The position numbers were made by a program, and so were the translations under genes. Positions 17,833 to 28,600 of a stretch of 64,000 bases of DNA are shown here, piece after piece. The DNA is from CAYFLR01 sp964343805 (lineage in GTDB: Bacteria > Bdellovibrionota_B > Oligoflexia > CAYFLR01): assembly GCA_964343805.1 (NCBI GenBank), contig CAYFLR010000007.1, positions 115,950-179,949 of the forward strand, written 5' to 3'. The first letter of the stretch is position 1, and each line of letters starts with the position of its first letter. The notes under the pieces were generated by a model that saw only the letters and a list, made by a program, of their open reading frames with translations, searched no databases and had not been told where the DNA came from.

Positions 17833-18354
17833 ATGCAAAGTAGGGCCGTTTTTATAAGTATTTTTATACTTTCTCTCATTCCTTCTATTGGGTCTGCCAG
17901 GGATACAAATCTCAGTAGTTACACCGAAAGTCGGAAACTGGATAATTTATTCTCTTCGGTATTAGAGTTAGTGGGGGGAATGAATACCCCCCGGCAGCTG
18001 GAATTTAATGAAAAATTTACTTTGGAGTTTGATCACCGGTGCTCTTTAGTAAAGAGTGAGGCCATTATTTTAGAGATCGATGATCTCATTGTAGATGTTT
18101 TTAATAATACCCTTTTCCCTTCTGGTAAAGGTAATGAAATTAAGGAGTTAAAGGAAAATGTGATCAAACCCGCTCTAGAAGATTTCAAAGATCTTTTAGG
18201 TCCACATATCTATATTAAATGTATTAAAGAGAGTCGAGGGGTGACAAAGACTATGAAGCAGGTTTCCTTTTTCAGCATGTCATCATCTTATCGCTTTCAG
18301 TATGTAACGGGGTATGATGCTTTTTATAATTTTACATATAGGGGAAATGGTTAA
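17833..18354 (+). CDS. Secreted protein of unknown function
   Basis: 173 residues with a signal peptide (about 1-22, ending GSA-R). The mature part is mostly helical with two cysteines (HRCS and IKCI), perhaps one disulfide. No family recognised. AAGGAG before the ATG is well placed. It is transcribed away from the DUF2089 operon across a gap holding two palindromes and is followed by another small secreted protein. Confidence 0.65.
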   Translation: MQSRAVFISIFILSLIPSIGSARDTNLSSYTESRKLDNLFSSVLELVGGMNTPRQLEFNEKFTLEFDHRCSLVKSEAIILEIDDLIVDVFNNTLFPSGKGNEIKELKENVIKPALEDFKDLLGPHIYIKCIKESRGVTKTMKQVSFFSMSSSYRFQYVTGYDAFYNFTYRGNG

Positions 18355-18480
18355 GGAGTGAAAAAAGGGGGGAGACTGAACTTCTATTTACTTAATACTT
18401 TTAGAGTGTTGGTGGAGTTGGTTGAGGCTTTTGGGAAGATGTCGATAAGAAGGAATAAGAGAAATATTTTGGAGGCATGT

Positions 18481-18912
18481 ATGAATTCGAAGTTTTTATA
18501 TGGTGTCTTGTTTTTATTCTCCGTTTTTTTGTCTGCGCCTAGCTTGTCTGCTCAATTCGCTCGCATAGGTAATGATTCATGGGGATCGCAAAAGCCGGGA
18601 GGTAGCCCTAGTAAGGGAATGGTTCAAAGTGCTCTGGGTGCGAGTGGTGGTGGGGTTATTCCTAGGGTTCAACCAAGGCCTCAACCTAGACCACAGCCAA
18701 AACCTCAGGTGAGAAGGACTGTGACCACAACAACTCCTGGGCAGCCAGCAGCTATTCAACAAGCTCAAGCTCCAGCAAAAGCCAATTTAGTCAATACTCA
18801 AATGCAAAATCGCATGAAGAAGTTTCGTTTTAAGAAAAATACTCAATTAAATTCGAGATTTAAGCATAAGAAGAAATCAGATCTTAAAATCAAAGGTTTT
18901 CGTAAGCGCTAA
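18481..18912 (+). CDS. Secreted basic, proline-rich small protein
   Basis: 143 residues. Signal peptide (about 1-26, cleavage after LSA), then a Gly/Ser-rich part, a Pro-Gln-Arg repeat (QPRPQPRPQPKPQ) and a very basic tail with many Lys, Arg and Phe. No family recognised; a basic tail like this could bind nucleic acid, wall polymers or membrane (speculation). The start at 18481 is chosen because GGAGG precedes it and it gives a signal peptide; the frame is open back to 18358 but that extension lacks a ribosome-binding site. Confidence 0.65.
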   Translation: MNSKFLYGVLFLFSVFLSAPSLSAQFARIGNDSWGSQKPGGSPSKGMVQSALGASGGGVIPRVQPRPQPRPQPKPQVRRTVTTTTPGQPAAIQQAQAPAKANLVNTQMQNRMKKFRFKKNTQLNSRFKHKKKSDLKIKGFRKR

Positions 18913-18918
18913 TCTTAT

Positions 18919-19341
18919 TTATGGACTTAAGAAACTATTGTCCATAAACCAAAGCTCTCTGCCAAAATGGTATCCTTCACTTACCACTAACAGCTGGCTA
19001 TTCCATGAATAAACAGGTGTAGGAGATGAAGAATCGGGCCCTAATCTAAAATCATAGGCAAGTTCTGGGGCATTGGTTCCATCATAGACCCAGAGTTCCT
19101 TACCGGCACTTTCAGTCTCAGCTTGAAAGTAAAGCTTGTTGTTATGAACCAGAAAATCGGAGGGGGAAGAACTATCTGAACCCGGAAAAGCTCCTCCAGA
19201 TCCTGCAATCATGTCATTGACTACAGTAGGAGAATTTGTTCCATCAAAGACCATAAGCTCTACTCTATCTGTTCCATGTTCTCCTCTAAAATAGAGTTTG
19301 GCTCCTCACTCTGCAAACCGATCTGGATCAGGCGTTGGGGG
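18919..19341 (-). pseudogene. Remnant of an ELW-repeat (kelch/hyalin-like) protein gene
   Basis: The frame encodes repeats of the type LYFQAETESAGKELWVYDGT, spaced about 40-45 residues, known from long secreted ELWxxDGT proteins. The first copy, LYFRGEHGTDRVELMVFDGT, extends upstream of any start codon and is interrupted by an in-frame TGA (19308-19306) and then TAA (19344-19342). No signal peptide or upstream part remains. This is the 3' stump of a longer gene. The TGA stands in a variable position just before the GAKLYF strand. Confidence 0.7.
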
Positions 19342-19552
19342 TTAATTATATTATGCAATCTAATTTTATTATATCTTAGTAGAGGAGAAATTAACAGAGA
19401 GAGCTAAGTGGGTGAAAAAGACGGGGTGTTGTAAATATTTGAAATTGTGTAAAAATATATTTATTTTTTGTAAAATATAAAAAACTATGCTATGACAGTT
19501 TCTCCTCCCCAGTCTTTTGGGGTCAACCTCTCGGTTTTTAAAGGAGATTATT

Positions 19553-19936
19553 ATGGAAACCACCACTGGCAATTTATGTTGGTTTGATATTCCTGTTAGC
19601 AACTTTGAAAAGTCCATTTCATTTTATGGTGAAATTTTTAATTGGTCCTTTATCCCTATGGGGGATGACTACCGACTGATTCAGGTGGGAGACAAAATGA
19701 TAGGCGGACTCCGGAAAGCGAAGGCAGAAAAAAGGGTGGAAGCTGATTATCCTGTTCTTTATTTTGTCGTAGAGGATATGGACGCCACCGCTGAGAGAGT
19801 CACAAGTTTGGGAGGAAAGTTAATTGGCGAAAAAGTCCTCATTAATGAGGGTGAGGACGGTTGTCATTACTACTTTTCAGATTTAGATCAAAATATTATC
19901 TCTCTCTGGGCGCAATGTGAGCCAAAACCCAACTAG
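19553..19936 (+). CDS. VOC (glyoxalase/bleomycin-resistance) family protein
   Basis: 127 residues, the usual length of a one-module VOC protein. The opening GNLCWFDIPVSNFEKSISFY and the later strand ADYPVLYFVVEDMDAT, GGKLIGEK and CHYYFSDLDQNIISLW follow the beta-alpha-beta-beta-beta pattern of the fold. It is close to the 'bleomycin resistance/dioxygenase' proteins annotated as lactoylglutathione lyase-like, though the substrate is unknown. AAGGAG lies 8 nt before the ATG at 19553; the upstream in-frame start at 19517 has no such site. About 210 bp upstream (19342-19552) holds no gene; it is AT-rich and presumably contains the promoter. Confidence 0.85.
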   Translation: METTTGNLCWFDIPVSNFEKSISFYGEIFNWSFIPMGDDYRLIQVGDKMIGGLRKAKAEKRVEADYPVLYFVVEDMDATAERVTSLGGKLIGEKVLINEGEDGCHYYFSDLDQNIISLWAQCEPKPN

Positions 19937-20100
19937 ATAGCCCCTACTTTACCTGCCTATAAAGAAAAACTATTAAACCTATAAAAAAATACTTTCAACT
20001 TATTCCAAAATTTAGTAAAAATCAGGGTCCGCTTTTTAGATCTTAAGATCATATCTACGGTGCAATAATTTATTTGGTTAGTAAAAAAGGAAGAATTAGG

Positions 20101-21822
20101 ATGTTACAAAACCTTACATGTTTCTTTATGGTTTTAGTGTTAGCTACCACCATCTTCTTGGAACAAGCTTACTCTGTTGAGCCAGTCGTACCTAAAAAAC
20201 CACGGCCGCGAGACTGGGTAGGTGAGCAGAATGAAATAATTAAAAAGAAGAGGTCTGAAAATATTTTCTATAATGAATATGAAGAGACCTACATTGATAC
20301 CATTCCACTTAATTCCATGGAATATAAACTTGAGCTGAAAGCAGATCTTTTTACAGATGGCAAAAGATCAGTAGACCGCCTTAGAAAAGCCATTGAGAGT
20401 ATTTTATTAGAGGGGCAATTGGTTCGTTCTTATATGGGTAAAGGGCGGATGAAAAGAAAAACTCGAAAGGTCTATTTTTATGACACACGAGGAACCTGTA
20501 TCTTAGCAAACAATGGCTACTATCTAAGGGAACGTGTCTCCTATGAGATCGGTTCTAGAACCGTTGATATTAAATACCGAAGTAGAGATATTGAAGAATC
20601 AGGTGATCGTCTGGTGGATGACTCTTACCGTGCTGGTAAACAAAAGTTCGAAGAGGACATTGTTGGAATTGACAGCCTCTATACCCACTCTAACAAAACT
20701 GAGATTCCAGAAGATGTGGAAATTGAAAGTCAAGCATTGGATATCTACCCCACTCTTTCAAGGGCGGGTTTAACCCGTGACCATAAACTAGAGCAGGTCG
20801 GGGGATACACCGCCACCGAGTACAATTACGCTTTAGGAAAAATCCAATACGATAATAAATTCATTGACCCAGATGTAAAACGAAGTAAGAAGTTTAAAAA
20901 GGGAATGGTGAGACGAATGGAGCTCACCTTATGGTATCTTCCTGGAGTTGAGACTCCATTAGGAGCGGAGCTCTCTTGGAAATTGAAAGATCGTGAGGGA
21001 GATTATAGAAAGGATGTGCTGCAAAACGCTGACAACCTCTATAATAAGATTAAAGGGATGACGGAGTGGATTAACCCTTATCCTGAGTCTAAAACGCTAC
21101 TTTTTTACTCTCATGCCGGTGGTTTTTGTGACAGTGCAGCGGTTCTGGCATCTGATGTTGCCCTCACTATTTTGAGCTACAAAGAGACCCTGAGTGTGAA
21201 CAACATTGGTGGTGTTCATGTGGATGTGGATGTTCTTTTTAAAGGGAAAAGTAAGAAAACCGTTCTTCTGCCCATTAACTTCGTGGAAGTCTTAAATGTA
21301 AAAAGTAATATGAAAGTGAGACCCGTTAGGAAAATGGGTGTCTGGTATATGCAAGTGCAGCTCGATGGCAGTGATAAACTTCACTTCTCATTTGATGTTT
21401 ATCGTTATCTGAATTGGCGAGCGGGTCTTGATGTTTACGGTTTTCCCAACCTCGATAAGGGACAGTTTGATAACGTTAAAGTTAAGTATCAATTTGTCAA
21501 CACCAGCGTTCATAAAATTAACAACTACCTTTTAAATGTTCGAGTTCCTGCGGGCTATTTAATAAGTAGAAATATTAGAGTCTATCCTCTCAAACCCAAC
21601 CCAGTTGCACCGGATCGTTTTAGGCTAGTTAAGGGAGGAATCGACGTAGGTTACACCCTAAATGAAGCTTATGATCATACCCAAGCTTTTATGTTAACCA
21701 CTGGCAAGTCAGTGGGGGTCTCTTTCTTCATGCGACCAGGAAAACGTAATTATCTACTACTGATTGCATGTCTTTTAATCATTTTTGGTTGGTTGTATTT
21801 TGGCCGCCACATGGTGAAGTAG
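20101..21822 (+). CDS. Exported protein with CYTH-like domain and C-terminal membrane anchor
   Basis: 573 residues. Signal peptide (about 1-26). Residues about 70-290 show a CYTH (triphosphate tunnel enzyme-like) pattern: YKLELKADLF, RKVYFYDTRGTCILANNGYY, LRERVSYE, VDIKYRSRD and later AELSWKLKDREGDY. CYTH proteins hydrolyse or bind triphosphates in the cytoplasm, so an exported version is unusual. The rest is beta-rich, and one hydrophobic helix followed by basic residues ends the protein, anchoring it in the membrane with most of it outside. ATG at 20101 is preferred over TTG at 20074. The transporter gene follows 77 bp downstream. Confidence 0.55.
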   Translation: MLQNLTCFFMVLVLATTIFLEQAYSVEPVVPKKPRPRDWVGEQNEIIKKKRSENIFYNEYEETYIDTIPLNSMEYKLELKADLFTDGKRSVDRLRKAIESILLEGQLVRSYMGKGRMKRKTRKVYFYDTRGTCILANNGYYLRERVSYEIGSRTVDIKYRSRDIEESGDRLVDDSYRAGKQKFEEDIVGIDSLYTHSNKTEIPEDVEIESQALDIYPTLSRAGLTRDHKLEQVGGYTATEYNYALGKIQYDNKFIDPDVKRSKKFKKGMVRRMELTLWYLPGVETPLGAELSWKLKDREGDYRKDVLQNADNLYNKIKGMTEWINPYPESKTLLFYSHAGGFCDSAAVLASDVALTILSYKETLSVNNIGGVHVDVDVLFKGKSKKTVLLPINFVEVLNVKSNMKVRPVRKMGVWYMQVQLDGSDKLHFSFDVYRYLNWRAGLDVYGFPNLDKGQFDNVKVKYQFVNTSVHKINNYLLNVRVPAGYLISRNIRVYPLKPNPVAPDRFRLVKGGIDVGYTLNEAYDHTQAFMLTTGKSVGVSFFMRPGKRNYLLLIACLLIIFGWLYFGRHMVK

Positions 21823-21899
21823 TTAGTATTTACAGTTAAACATTCGCTGCCTAGACAGCATAATATATTTTAAAAAAGTAATAAGACGGGAGTTACAAA

Positions 21900-23425
21900 A
21901 TGAGCGAAGTTAAAACCTCCAAATTTAATCCATTTGACTTATCTCAGTTTAAGTTAAGTGACCTGCCAAAACAGGAGCCCACCAAAGCTGATAAATGGAT
22001 GAAGTATTTGGGAATGGTACTTGGTATCGTGGTTTTTTTAGCCATTTATTATATGCCAACACCAGCGGGATTATCACTTTCTGGTCAAACCATTTTAGCT
22101 ATTTTTGCAGGATCATTAATTCTCTGGATTGCTGAACCCATTCCCCTTTATTACACTTCATTTATTGTGCTGGTGCTGGTGGTGATGCTCGATGGTTGGG
22201 ATCAAAAAAATGTAATGGCCATGCTCGGAAATGAGGTGTCCTGGCTNNNNNNNNNNTGAGTGCGGGATTGTTGCAATCAGGACTCGCTAAAAGGGTGGCT
22301 CTTGCCATTATTAGTAAGTTTGGTCATACCTATTTAGGCGTATTAGGGTCTTTTCTCTTTTTAAACTTTGTATTGGCGGCCATGGTACCATCCACGGTAG
22401 CTCGTGCAGCAATTTTGCTTCCCATGATGATGATGTCGGCGGCTATCTATGGTTCCACCAGAGAAAAGCCAAACAATTTTGCTAAAATTCTCTTTATTCA
22501 AAATGTCCATGCGGTGAACGGAATGACCTCTTGTTACTTAACTGGTGCACCGGCTCATATTCTGGCGGTGGTACTCATTATGAGTATGACAGGAGAACCG
22601 GTCTTTTATAGTGATTGGTTTATTGCTTCGGCACCCATTGCCATTACGGTCTTTTTAATCGACTGGCATTTAGGAAGCCGACTCTTTAAGCTCAGAAGTG
22701 AAGAGAAAACCCCTCAACTTGAAGGAGGAATGGAGAGATTAAAGCAAGAAAAAGAGAAGCTCGGTCCTCTTTCTCTCATGGAAAAGAAAGCCATCGGTAT
22801 CTTTTTGCTGGTCCTCTGTTTTTGGGCAACTGACAGATATCATCTCCCTATGTTTGGATTTCAGGTGACTCCAGTAATCACGGCCTTTATTGGTGCTATT
22901 TTGATGCTGACTCCAAGAATCGGAATCATTGATTGGTCTCAAGCCAATATTCCATGGCATCTCTTCTTATTTAGTGCCGGTGCCTATGCCTGCGGTTTTG
23001 GTTTGAACGAAACCAGGGCGGACCAATGGGCGGTGCAAACCTTCTTTGAGTTTATTGGTCTTCAACCTGGAATTAACTTTTGGGTAGTTTATGCTGTTGT
23101 GATTTTTGTCACTCTCTTTAGTCATGTATTTTTTACCACGACGGCCATGAGGGTACTTATTTTTGTTCCTTTTCTTATCACCCTTGCAAAAACTCTGGGT
23201 TATTCACCCATTGCTTTAGCTCTTCCAGCTACTTTCACCATTTTGTACTGTATCTCTCTTCCTATTTCTGGAAAGCCAAATGTACTGCTCTACTCTGCAG
23301 GGACATTTACCACGGTGGAATGTGCCAAGTATGGTTTGATTATGACCTTCATCATTGGTCTTATCTTCCTTTTAGCTGGGTTCACATGGTTTTCATTCCT
23401 AGGAATAACCCCCTCTATTTGGTAA
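21900..23425 (+). CDS. SLC13/DASS family anion (dicarboxylate) transporter, interrupted by an assembly gap
   Basis: Two open stretches (21900-22246 and 22259-23425) form one polytopic transporter; ten N lie between. Upstream: TM segments and SLILWIAEPIPLYYTSFIV. Downstream: AAMVPSTVARAAILLPMM, matching the first substrate/sodium-binding loop of the DASS family, and late ISGKPNVLLYSAGTFTTVE, matching the second. The family imports di- and tricarboxylates or sulfate with sodium. The two halves are out of register across ten bases, so the true gap length is not ten. A weak terminator follows, then a sensor kinase gene of the PDC/Cache type, as often found beside dicarboxylate transporters. Confidence 0.85.
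22247..22256. other. Assembly gap (10 N) inside transporter gene
   Basis: The frame before the run (ending GNEVSWL) and after it (starting SAGLLQSGL) do not join if exactly ten bases are missing; the missing length must leave remainder 2 on division by 3. The run is therefore a placeholder. Confidence 0.9.
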
Positions 23426-23432
23426 CCAAGAG

Positions 23433-23457
23433 ATGTCTGCTTTTAAGCAGGCATTTT
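23433..23457 (+). terminator. Weak intrinsic terminator after transporter gene
   Basis: ATGTCTGC / GCAGGCAT arms (one G-T pair) with a TTTTAA loop, followed by a short TTT. It ends 14 bp before the kinase start, so transcripts may partly read through. Confidence 0.45.
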
Positions 23458-23470
23458 GAACAGGATTTCC

Positions 23471-25186
23471 ATGTCCGATTTGTTTGATTCCAAAAAGCGA
23501 TTAAGATTTCGATCTCTGTGGTTATTTGAAATTGTCATCATGGGCTTTATTGCCTTTGGTCCACTGATAACCATTTTTTGGATGAGTGATTATCATTTTG
23601 ACAAGACTTTGGATCAGAGTTTCTTAAGGAAAATTTCAGGGGAAGCTGATCATGTGAAATCCAAGGTTGATCAGTATCTGCAAGATCGAAAAGCGGTAGT
23701 TAGTTTACTCATAAATAGCTTCCGCTATGAAGAGCTGGCTGATCAACAATAACTCTCGGACATCTTTAAACATCTTTCAGAAAAGTATCCTGATATCATT
23801 GATCTTGCTCTTTTGAACCGTAATGGCGAGGTTCTCTCCTATGTGGGACCCTATCTTCCCAAAGACTTAAAAAGGATAAAGGCATCTATCGAAAAGACCC
23901 TAGTAAAGGGAAAGTCTATTAGCCCGGTTTTTGCAGAGGGAAGCCCTTATCATCGTTTTGCCATTATGGTAAAAAATCAAAAAATTGATGGTGAGATCTA
24001 TCTTTTACAAGCCACCTTGAATGGTGAGAAATTAGAGCCTCTCCTTACATCACCTAGTAAGTTCGAGTCCAATTTAGATCTCTTTATCGTAGATCAGGAG
24101 GGGAAACTACAAACTCCTTCATTCAATTTCGGTAAGGTATTGGATCGGATTCCATTTAAAGTTCCCAACCTTTTGCAAGAGCAAAAAACTAGCAAAATTG
24201 AACGTGGAAAGCATATTGGTGCTGGAAGAATCCTATCTTATTCAGCGATTAATGATTCTCCTTTTACCTTGGTCATTCTGGGCATTGGAAGTAGTGTGGG
24301 GCGCGATTGGTTACGTCTCGAATTACGTCTTAAATGGTTTTTCAACTTTGGATTATTTGCCATCATCATTTTTGTGATGGTGGGCTCTTACTTTGTGACA
24401 CGGAGAATTAAGCTCGCAGAAAGAAGCAGGTTAGACATTCTCCACAAGGTGGAGTACACGGATAAGATGGCTTCCATTGGGAGGCTCGCTGCTGGGGTGG
24501 CTCATGAAATTAATAATCCCTTAGCGATTATCAATGAAAATGCTGGTTTGATGCAGGATATGATTGCCATTAAAAAAGATCAGGTGGATCATCAAAAACT
24601 ACTCAGTATTACCGATGTGATTATTGGGTCCATTGAACGCTGCTCTTCTATTACCCGCAGGCTTCTTGGCTTTGCTAAGCAGATGGATATCGTTTCTGAA
24701 TCCATTAATATGGAGGGGTTACTCAAAGAGGTGCTGGGCTTTTTAGAAAAAGAGGCCAGAAATAGAAGTCTTCAAGTGAATTTAATTGGAGGCGATAAAA
24801 TTCCTCCCATTGAGAGTGATCGCGGTCGATTGCAACAGGTCTTTCTCAACCTTTTAAATAATGCCTTTGCAGCGGTGGAGAACGAAGGTCAAATTGATAT
24901 TACCTTTGGGCAAAAAGTAGAATACGTCACTGTTCGTATTAGAGATAATGGAGAAGGAATTCCCCCTCACTGTTTAAACAATGTTTTTGATCCTTTTTAT
25001 TCTACCAAAGGACAAGATAATGAGGGTTTAGGACTTTCAATTACCTATGGCATTGTGGAAAAGTTAGGGGGGCACATTTCAGTGAACAGTAAAGAAGGGG
25101 AGTGGACAGTGTTCACCGTGCAACTCCCATTGAAGCAGCCAACTCGGGGAGAGATCTATGAGTCCCAAGAAAATCATCCTAGTTGA
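23471..25186 (+). pseudogene. Membrane sensor histidine kinase with an internal in-frame stop
   Basis: A single reading frame of 571 codons carries all parts of a kinase, but codon 94 is TAA (23750-23752) and the protein continues in the same frame directly after it. Parts: TM1 at about 16-38, a periplasmic Cache/PDC sensor (LALLNRNGEVLSYVG and on), TM2 at about 290-310, HisKA with GVAHEINNPLA (phospho-His at 345), and HATPase with NLLNNAFAAV, DNGEGIPP and GLGLSITYG. Downstream restart would need the TTG at 23813, which has no ribosome-binding site and leaves out TM1. A recent nonsense mutation or a sequence error are both possible; all other regions look intact. The receiver gene overlaps the 3' end by 29 bp. 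Start 23471 is supported by AGGA. Confidence 0.8.
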
Positions 25187-25520
25187 TGATGAAGAGCATC
25201 TTATTTTTCCATTAAAGGAACGGTTAGAGCTCAGAGATTTTTTGGTGGATGCCGTGCTGGAGGGTAAAAAGTCCATTCCTATGATCCTAGAAAATGACTA
25301 CGATCTCGCCATTATTGATGTGAAAATGCCTGATATAAGTGGCCTCGAGGTCGTGAGCCAGGTGAAAGAGCAAAAACCTGATCTTCCTATTATTCTCCTA
25401 TCCGGTCACACCACTAAGGAAAACTTTGATAACCCCGAGAAGGTGGGAGTCCATGCCTATCTTTCCAAACCCATCCAACTAAAAGATCTTCTTTTGGTTA
25501 TGGAAGAGGCTCTCTCTTAG
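25158..25520 (+). CDS. Single-domain response regulator
   Basis: 120 residues, only a receiver (CheY-like) domain. Acidic pair Asp10-Asp11, phospho-acceptor Asp54 (AIIDVKMPD), Ser82 and Lys104 (LSKP) are all in place, so it should accept phosphate. There is no output domain, so it acts by contact with another protein or as a relay. It overlaps the preceding kinase gene by 29 bp with GGGGAGAG before its ATG, marking it as that kinase's partner. Confidence 0.92.
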   Translation: MSPKKIILVDDEEHLIFPLKERLELRDFLVDAVLEGKKSIPMILENDYDLAIIDVKMPDISGLEVVSQVKEQKPDLPIILLSGHTTKENFDNPEKVGVHAYLSKPIQLKDLLLVMEEALS

Positions 25521-25653
25521 GGGATTTTATTACCCCGGATAGGAGTCTATCTCGTTGAAAAAAAAGAATTAATCCGCTAAAAAAAAATATTTAAAAACCG
25601 ATCATAGTAAATAGACTATTTTATTTTTATCAGCCTAACTATGAGGTGTTAAC

Positions 25654-28600
25654 ATGTTGAAAGCATGGCTTATTATTTTGATCTTAGGATTTCTTTTTGC
25701 CTGCGAACCACCAAAAGATGATGAAGAGGATCCGGCTCTGACGGATGAAGAGACGGAGATGATGGAAAATGAGGGGGATTCTCATGGGGAGGATAAAAAA
25801 GATGGGGGTGATGGAGACGATCAAAATGGAGGTAATGGATCTGGCCATGATGGAAATGGAGGAAATGGTTCAGGCCATGACGGAAATGAAGGTGGATCTG
25901 ATTACAACCCTTCGGGCGGAGATGGCAGTGATGGTACTGATGAAAATGTAAAAACCGTGACTCTCTCTCTTAACAACTCTCCGGTGGATATGGCCAACAG
26001 TTCCACCGATTACCTAAATATCTCCTGCGAAGGAGAGGGCTCTTTTTCTGGTCCCATTCATATGTTTAACAGTGTGAAAGAATACACTTTGACCTCCTCA
26101 AATGATTCAGTACTGATGGTGGATAACACCAGTGCCAATCGAGGAAGGGTCACTTTTTATTCTGCTGGAACTGCCATTATTACTATTTTTANNNNNNNNN
26201 NTCCTTAACGGTGGTTGTAAATAACAGTGGCAGTGGAGGGCCTGGTCCTGGAGGTAATACGACCAATAATACTCAAAACGATTGCGACAAGTATGAGGGG
26301 TTTAAAACCATCAGTGATGTGACAACTCATTTAGATAATGGAACCACAGGTGGAGGCTCTTTTTATTTAGGGGCCATTCCCAATGGCACTCAGCATCAAT
26401 TTATATCCACCTATATGGGATCAGGGGTAGTGGCGGCCAGTTCTAATAATGATGTGATTGAATTTACGGAAGGGCTTTCCACAGAGCCAGGAGGTTCAGA
26501 TGTCAGGTGGACTTATATTACCAAAAAAGAGGGGACTTCCACTCTTACTATGACCTGGGATTGTGGGGATTCTGGCAAGGTTTTAACTACCAGCTTTGAT
26601 GTGACCGTCACACCACCCCTAGTGAAATATCTGAGTCTTGAGTCCTCTAACGAGTACCTGGTAAAAGGGTATAAAGGAAAGCTGACCCTTTATGCCGTCT
26701 ACAGTGATGGAATAACCAGAGATATTACAGATACCGCAGTTTGGACCTATGATAATACCTATATCTCTATTGATGAAACAGCCGGAAATGAAGGAGTTAT
26801 CACGGTTCATACCAATCCTGCTTCAGAAGGATCCTATGAAGATATCTATGCGGCACTTCCCAGTAATGAGATGAATTCCAACCCCTACGCCTTAAGTCAA
26901 GGCAACTTTCGCATACGAATATACACTGATGCCTATACTGCTGATAAGGTTTATATCTCTCAATCCAGCACAGTCCTACCCAAAGGAAAAGGAACCAAGT
27001 TTCAAGCCTCTGCCAGTTTTAGTAATGGAGGAGCCCCTTTACCCCCTGTTGATGTAACCCTTTCAGCCACTTGGTCTGTCTCTAGTGGAAATAGTGTCAC
27101 CGTTGATAATTCCACCTCTAAGGGAGAGATTGCCACCACCGCTAATTCAGGCTCTGCCGATGTACAAGTGGCTGTTGGTGGAAAAAGCACCACCTCCACG
27201 GTTGAAGTGAAACCCACTCTTTCTTCTATCGAGGTCTCCCCAGCTATTTTGAAGGTTCAGCAAGGCTTAACCTTGCAACTAAAGGCGGTAGGGAATTATA
27301 GCAATAATGACTATTTAGATATTACTGATCTGGTAACTTGGAGCTCCACTGATACCAGTGTGGTAGAAGTCTCTAATGAAACAGGAAAAGAGGGATTGGT
27401 TACCGCTAAAGCCAGTGGAGTGGCCTCTATTAACATAGCAGGTCCTGACTCTGTAAACACGAGTGAAAGTATTAGAGTGATTGCTCCTCCCGTGGATCGG
27501 ATTGAGATTAAACCGGTTAATGCGTTTATTAAAAAGGGAGAGAACATTTCTTATAAAGTTACCGCCATATATGAAGATGGAACTTTTAAAGATATTACCA
27601 AATTGACCTCATTTAGTTCCTCTGATTTTAGTACAGCTGTCCCTGCCGTTCAACTGGGTACTTTTCTAGGGCGGAATGCAGGCAAATCGAAAATTAAAGC
27701 AAGCTACTTTGCTGGTGGACAGCCCAGAAAAACGGTTGAAACCAGATTGACGGTGAAAGCTCCTACGCTAACTAAGCTAGAGGTAAGCCCTCCAAAAGCT
27801 TCCTTAGTTTTGGGCACAAGTAACATTACTCCGCTGATGGCCATTGCCCATTTCGATGATAATAGCACCGAATATGTAACTGAGTTGGCCCATTGGGTGA
27901 GTTCTGATGACGCCGTAGCTATTGTAAAAAACCTCGAACCTTACAAAGGTCATGTGGAAGCCAAATCCGATGGTATCATTACCATAACGGCGGAATATGA
28001 AAAGGAGAATGTGACCAAAACGGCTACTGCAGAAATTACGGTTAAGGATAACTCTGTGTCCATCTCACGTATCGAGATGACCAGTAATGAATCTGTCCTC
28101 ACGGCGAGCACCACCGGTGATGGATTTGGTCAGAAAACCTATGTGAAGGTGATGGCTGTATACAGTGATAATTCCACTCGTTATATCACCTATGATGATA
28201 AACTGGTCTTTTCATCCAGCGATACCAACAAAGCTAAGATCAGTAATGATAAATCAACCAAAGGGATGGTCACAGCTCTTGCTTCCACTTCGGGAAGTAC
28301 CATTAATCTCACTGCCAGTTATCCGGGGGTGACTGACTATAGTATTCCTATAGAGGTGCAAGAGCCTAACCTAACCCAGATCCTAATTGAGCCTGCTGTA
28401 TTAGATCTGATGGAAGGCCAGCAAGATCAACTCTCTGCCATCGGTTATTTTGATAATGGTACGACACGAGATCTAACTTTAGAGGTGGAGTGGAAATCTA
28501 ACTCTAAAGGCGTTTCCATCTCTAATGATCCGGAGAGCAAAGGTTTAGTCACCGGAGTTTTTGGTGGCGTGGTGAACATTCAAGCGAAGTTCAAAGACAC

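Noticed and set aside
18358..18480. In-frame upstream extension of the basic secreted protein
   Set aside because: No ribosome-binding site at its start; it would bury the signal peptide, while GGAGG precedes the ATG at 18481.
18918..18948. 9-bp inverted repeat TTTATGGAC / GTCCATAAA with 13-nt loop as terminator
   Set aside because: No T-run on either side and it overlaps the end of the decayed ELW gene; too weak to call.
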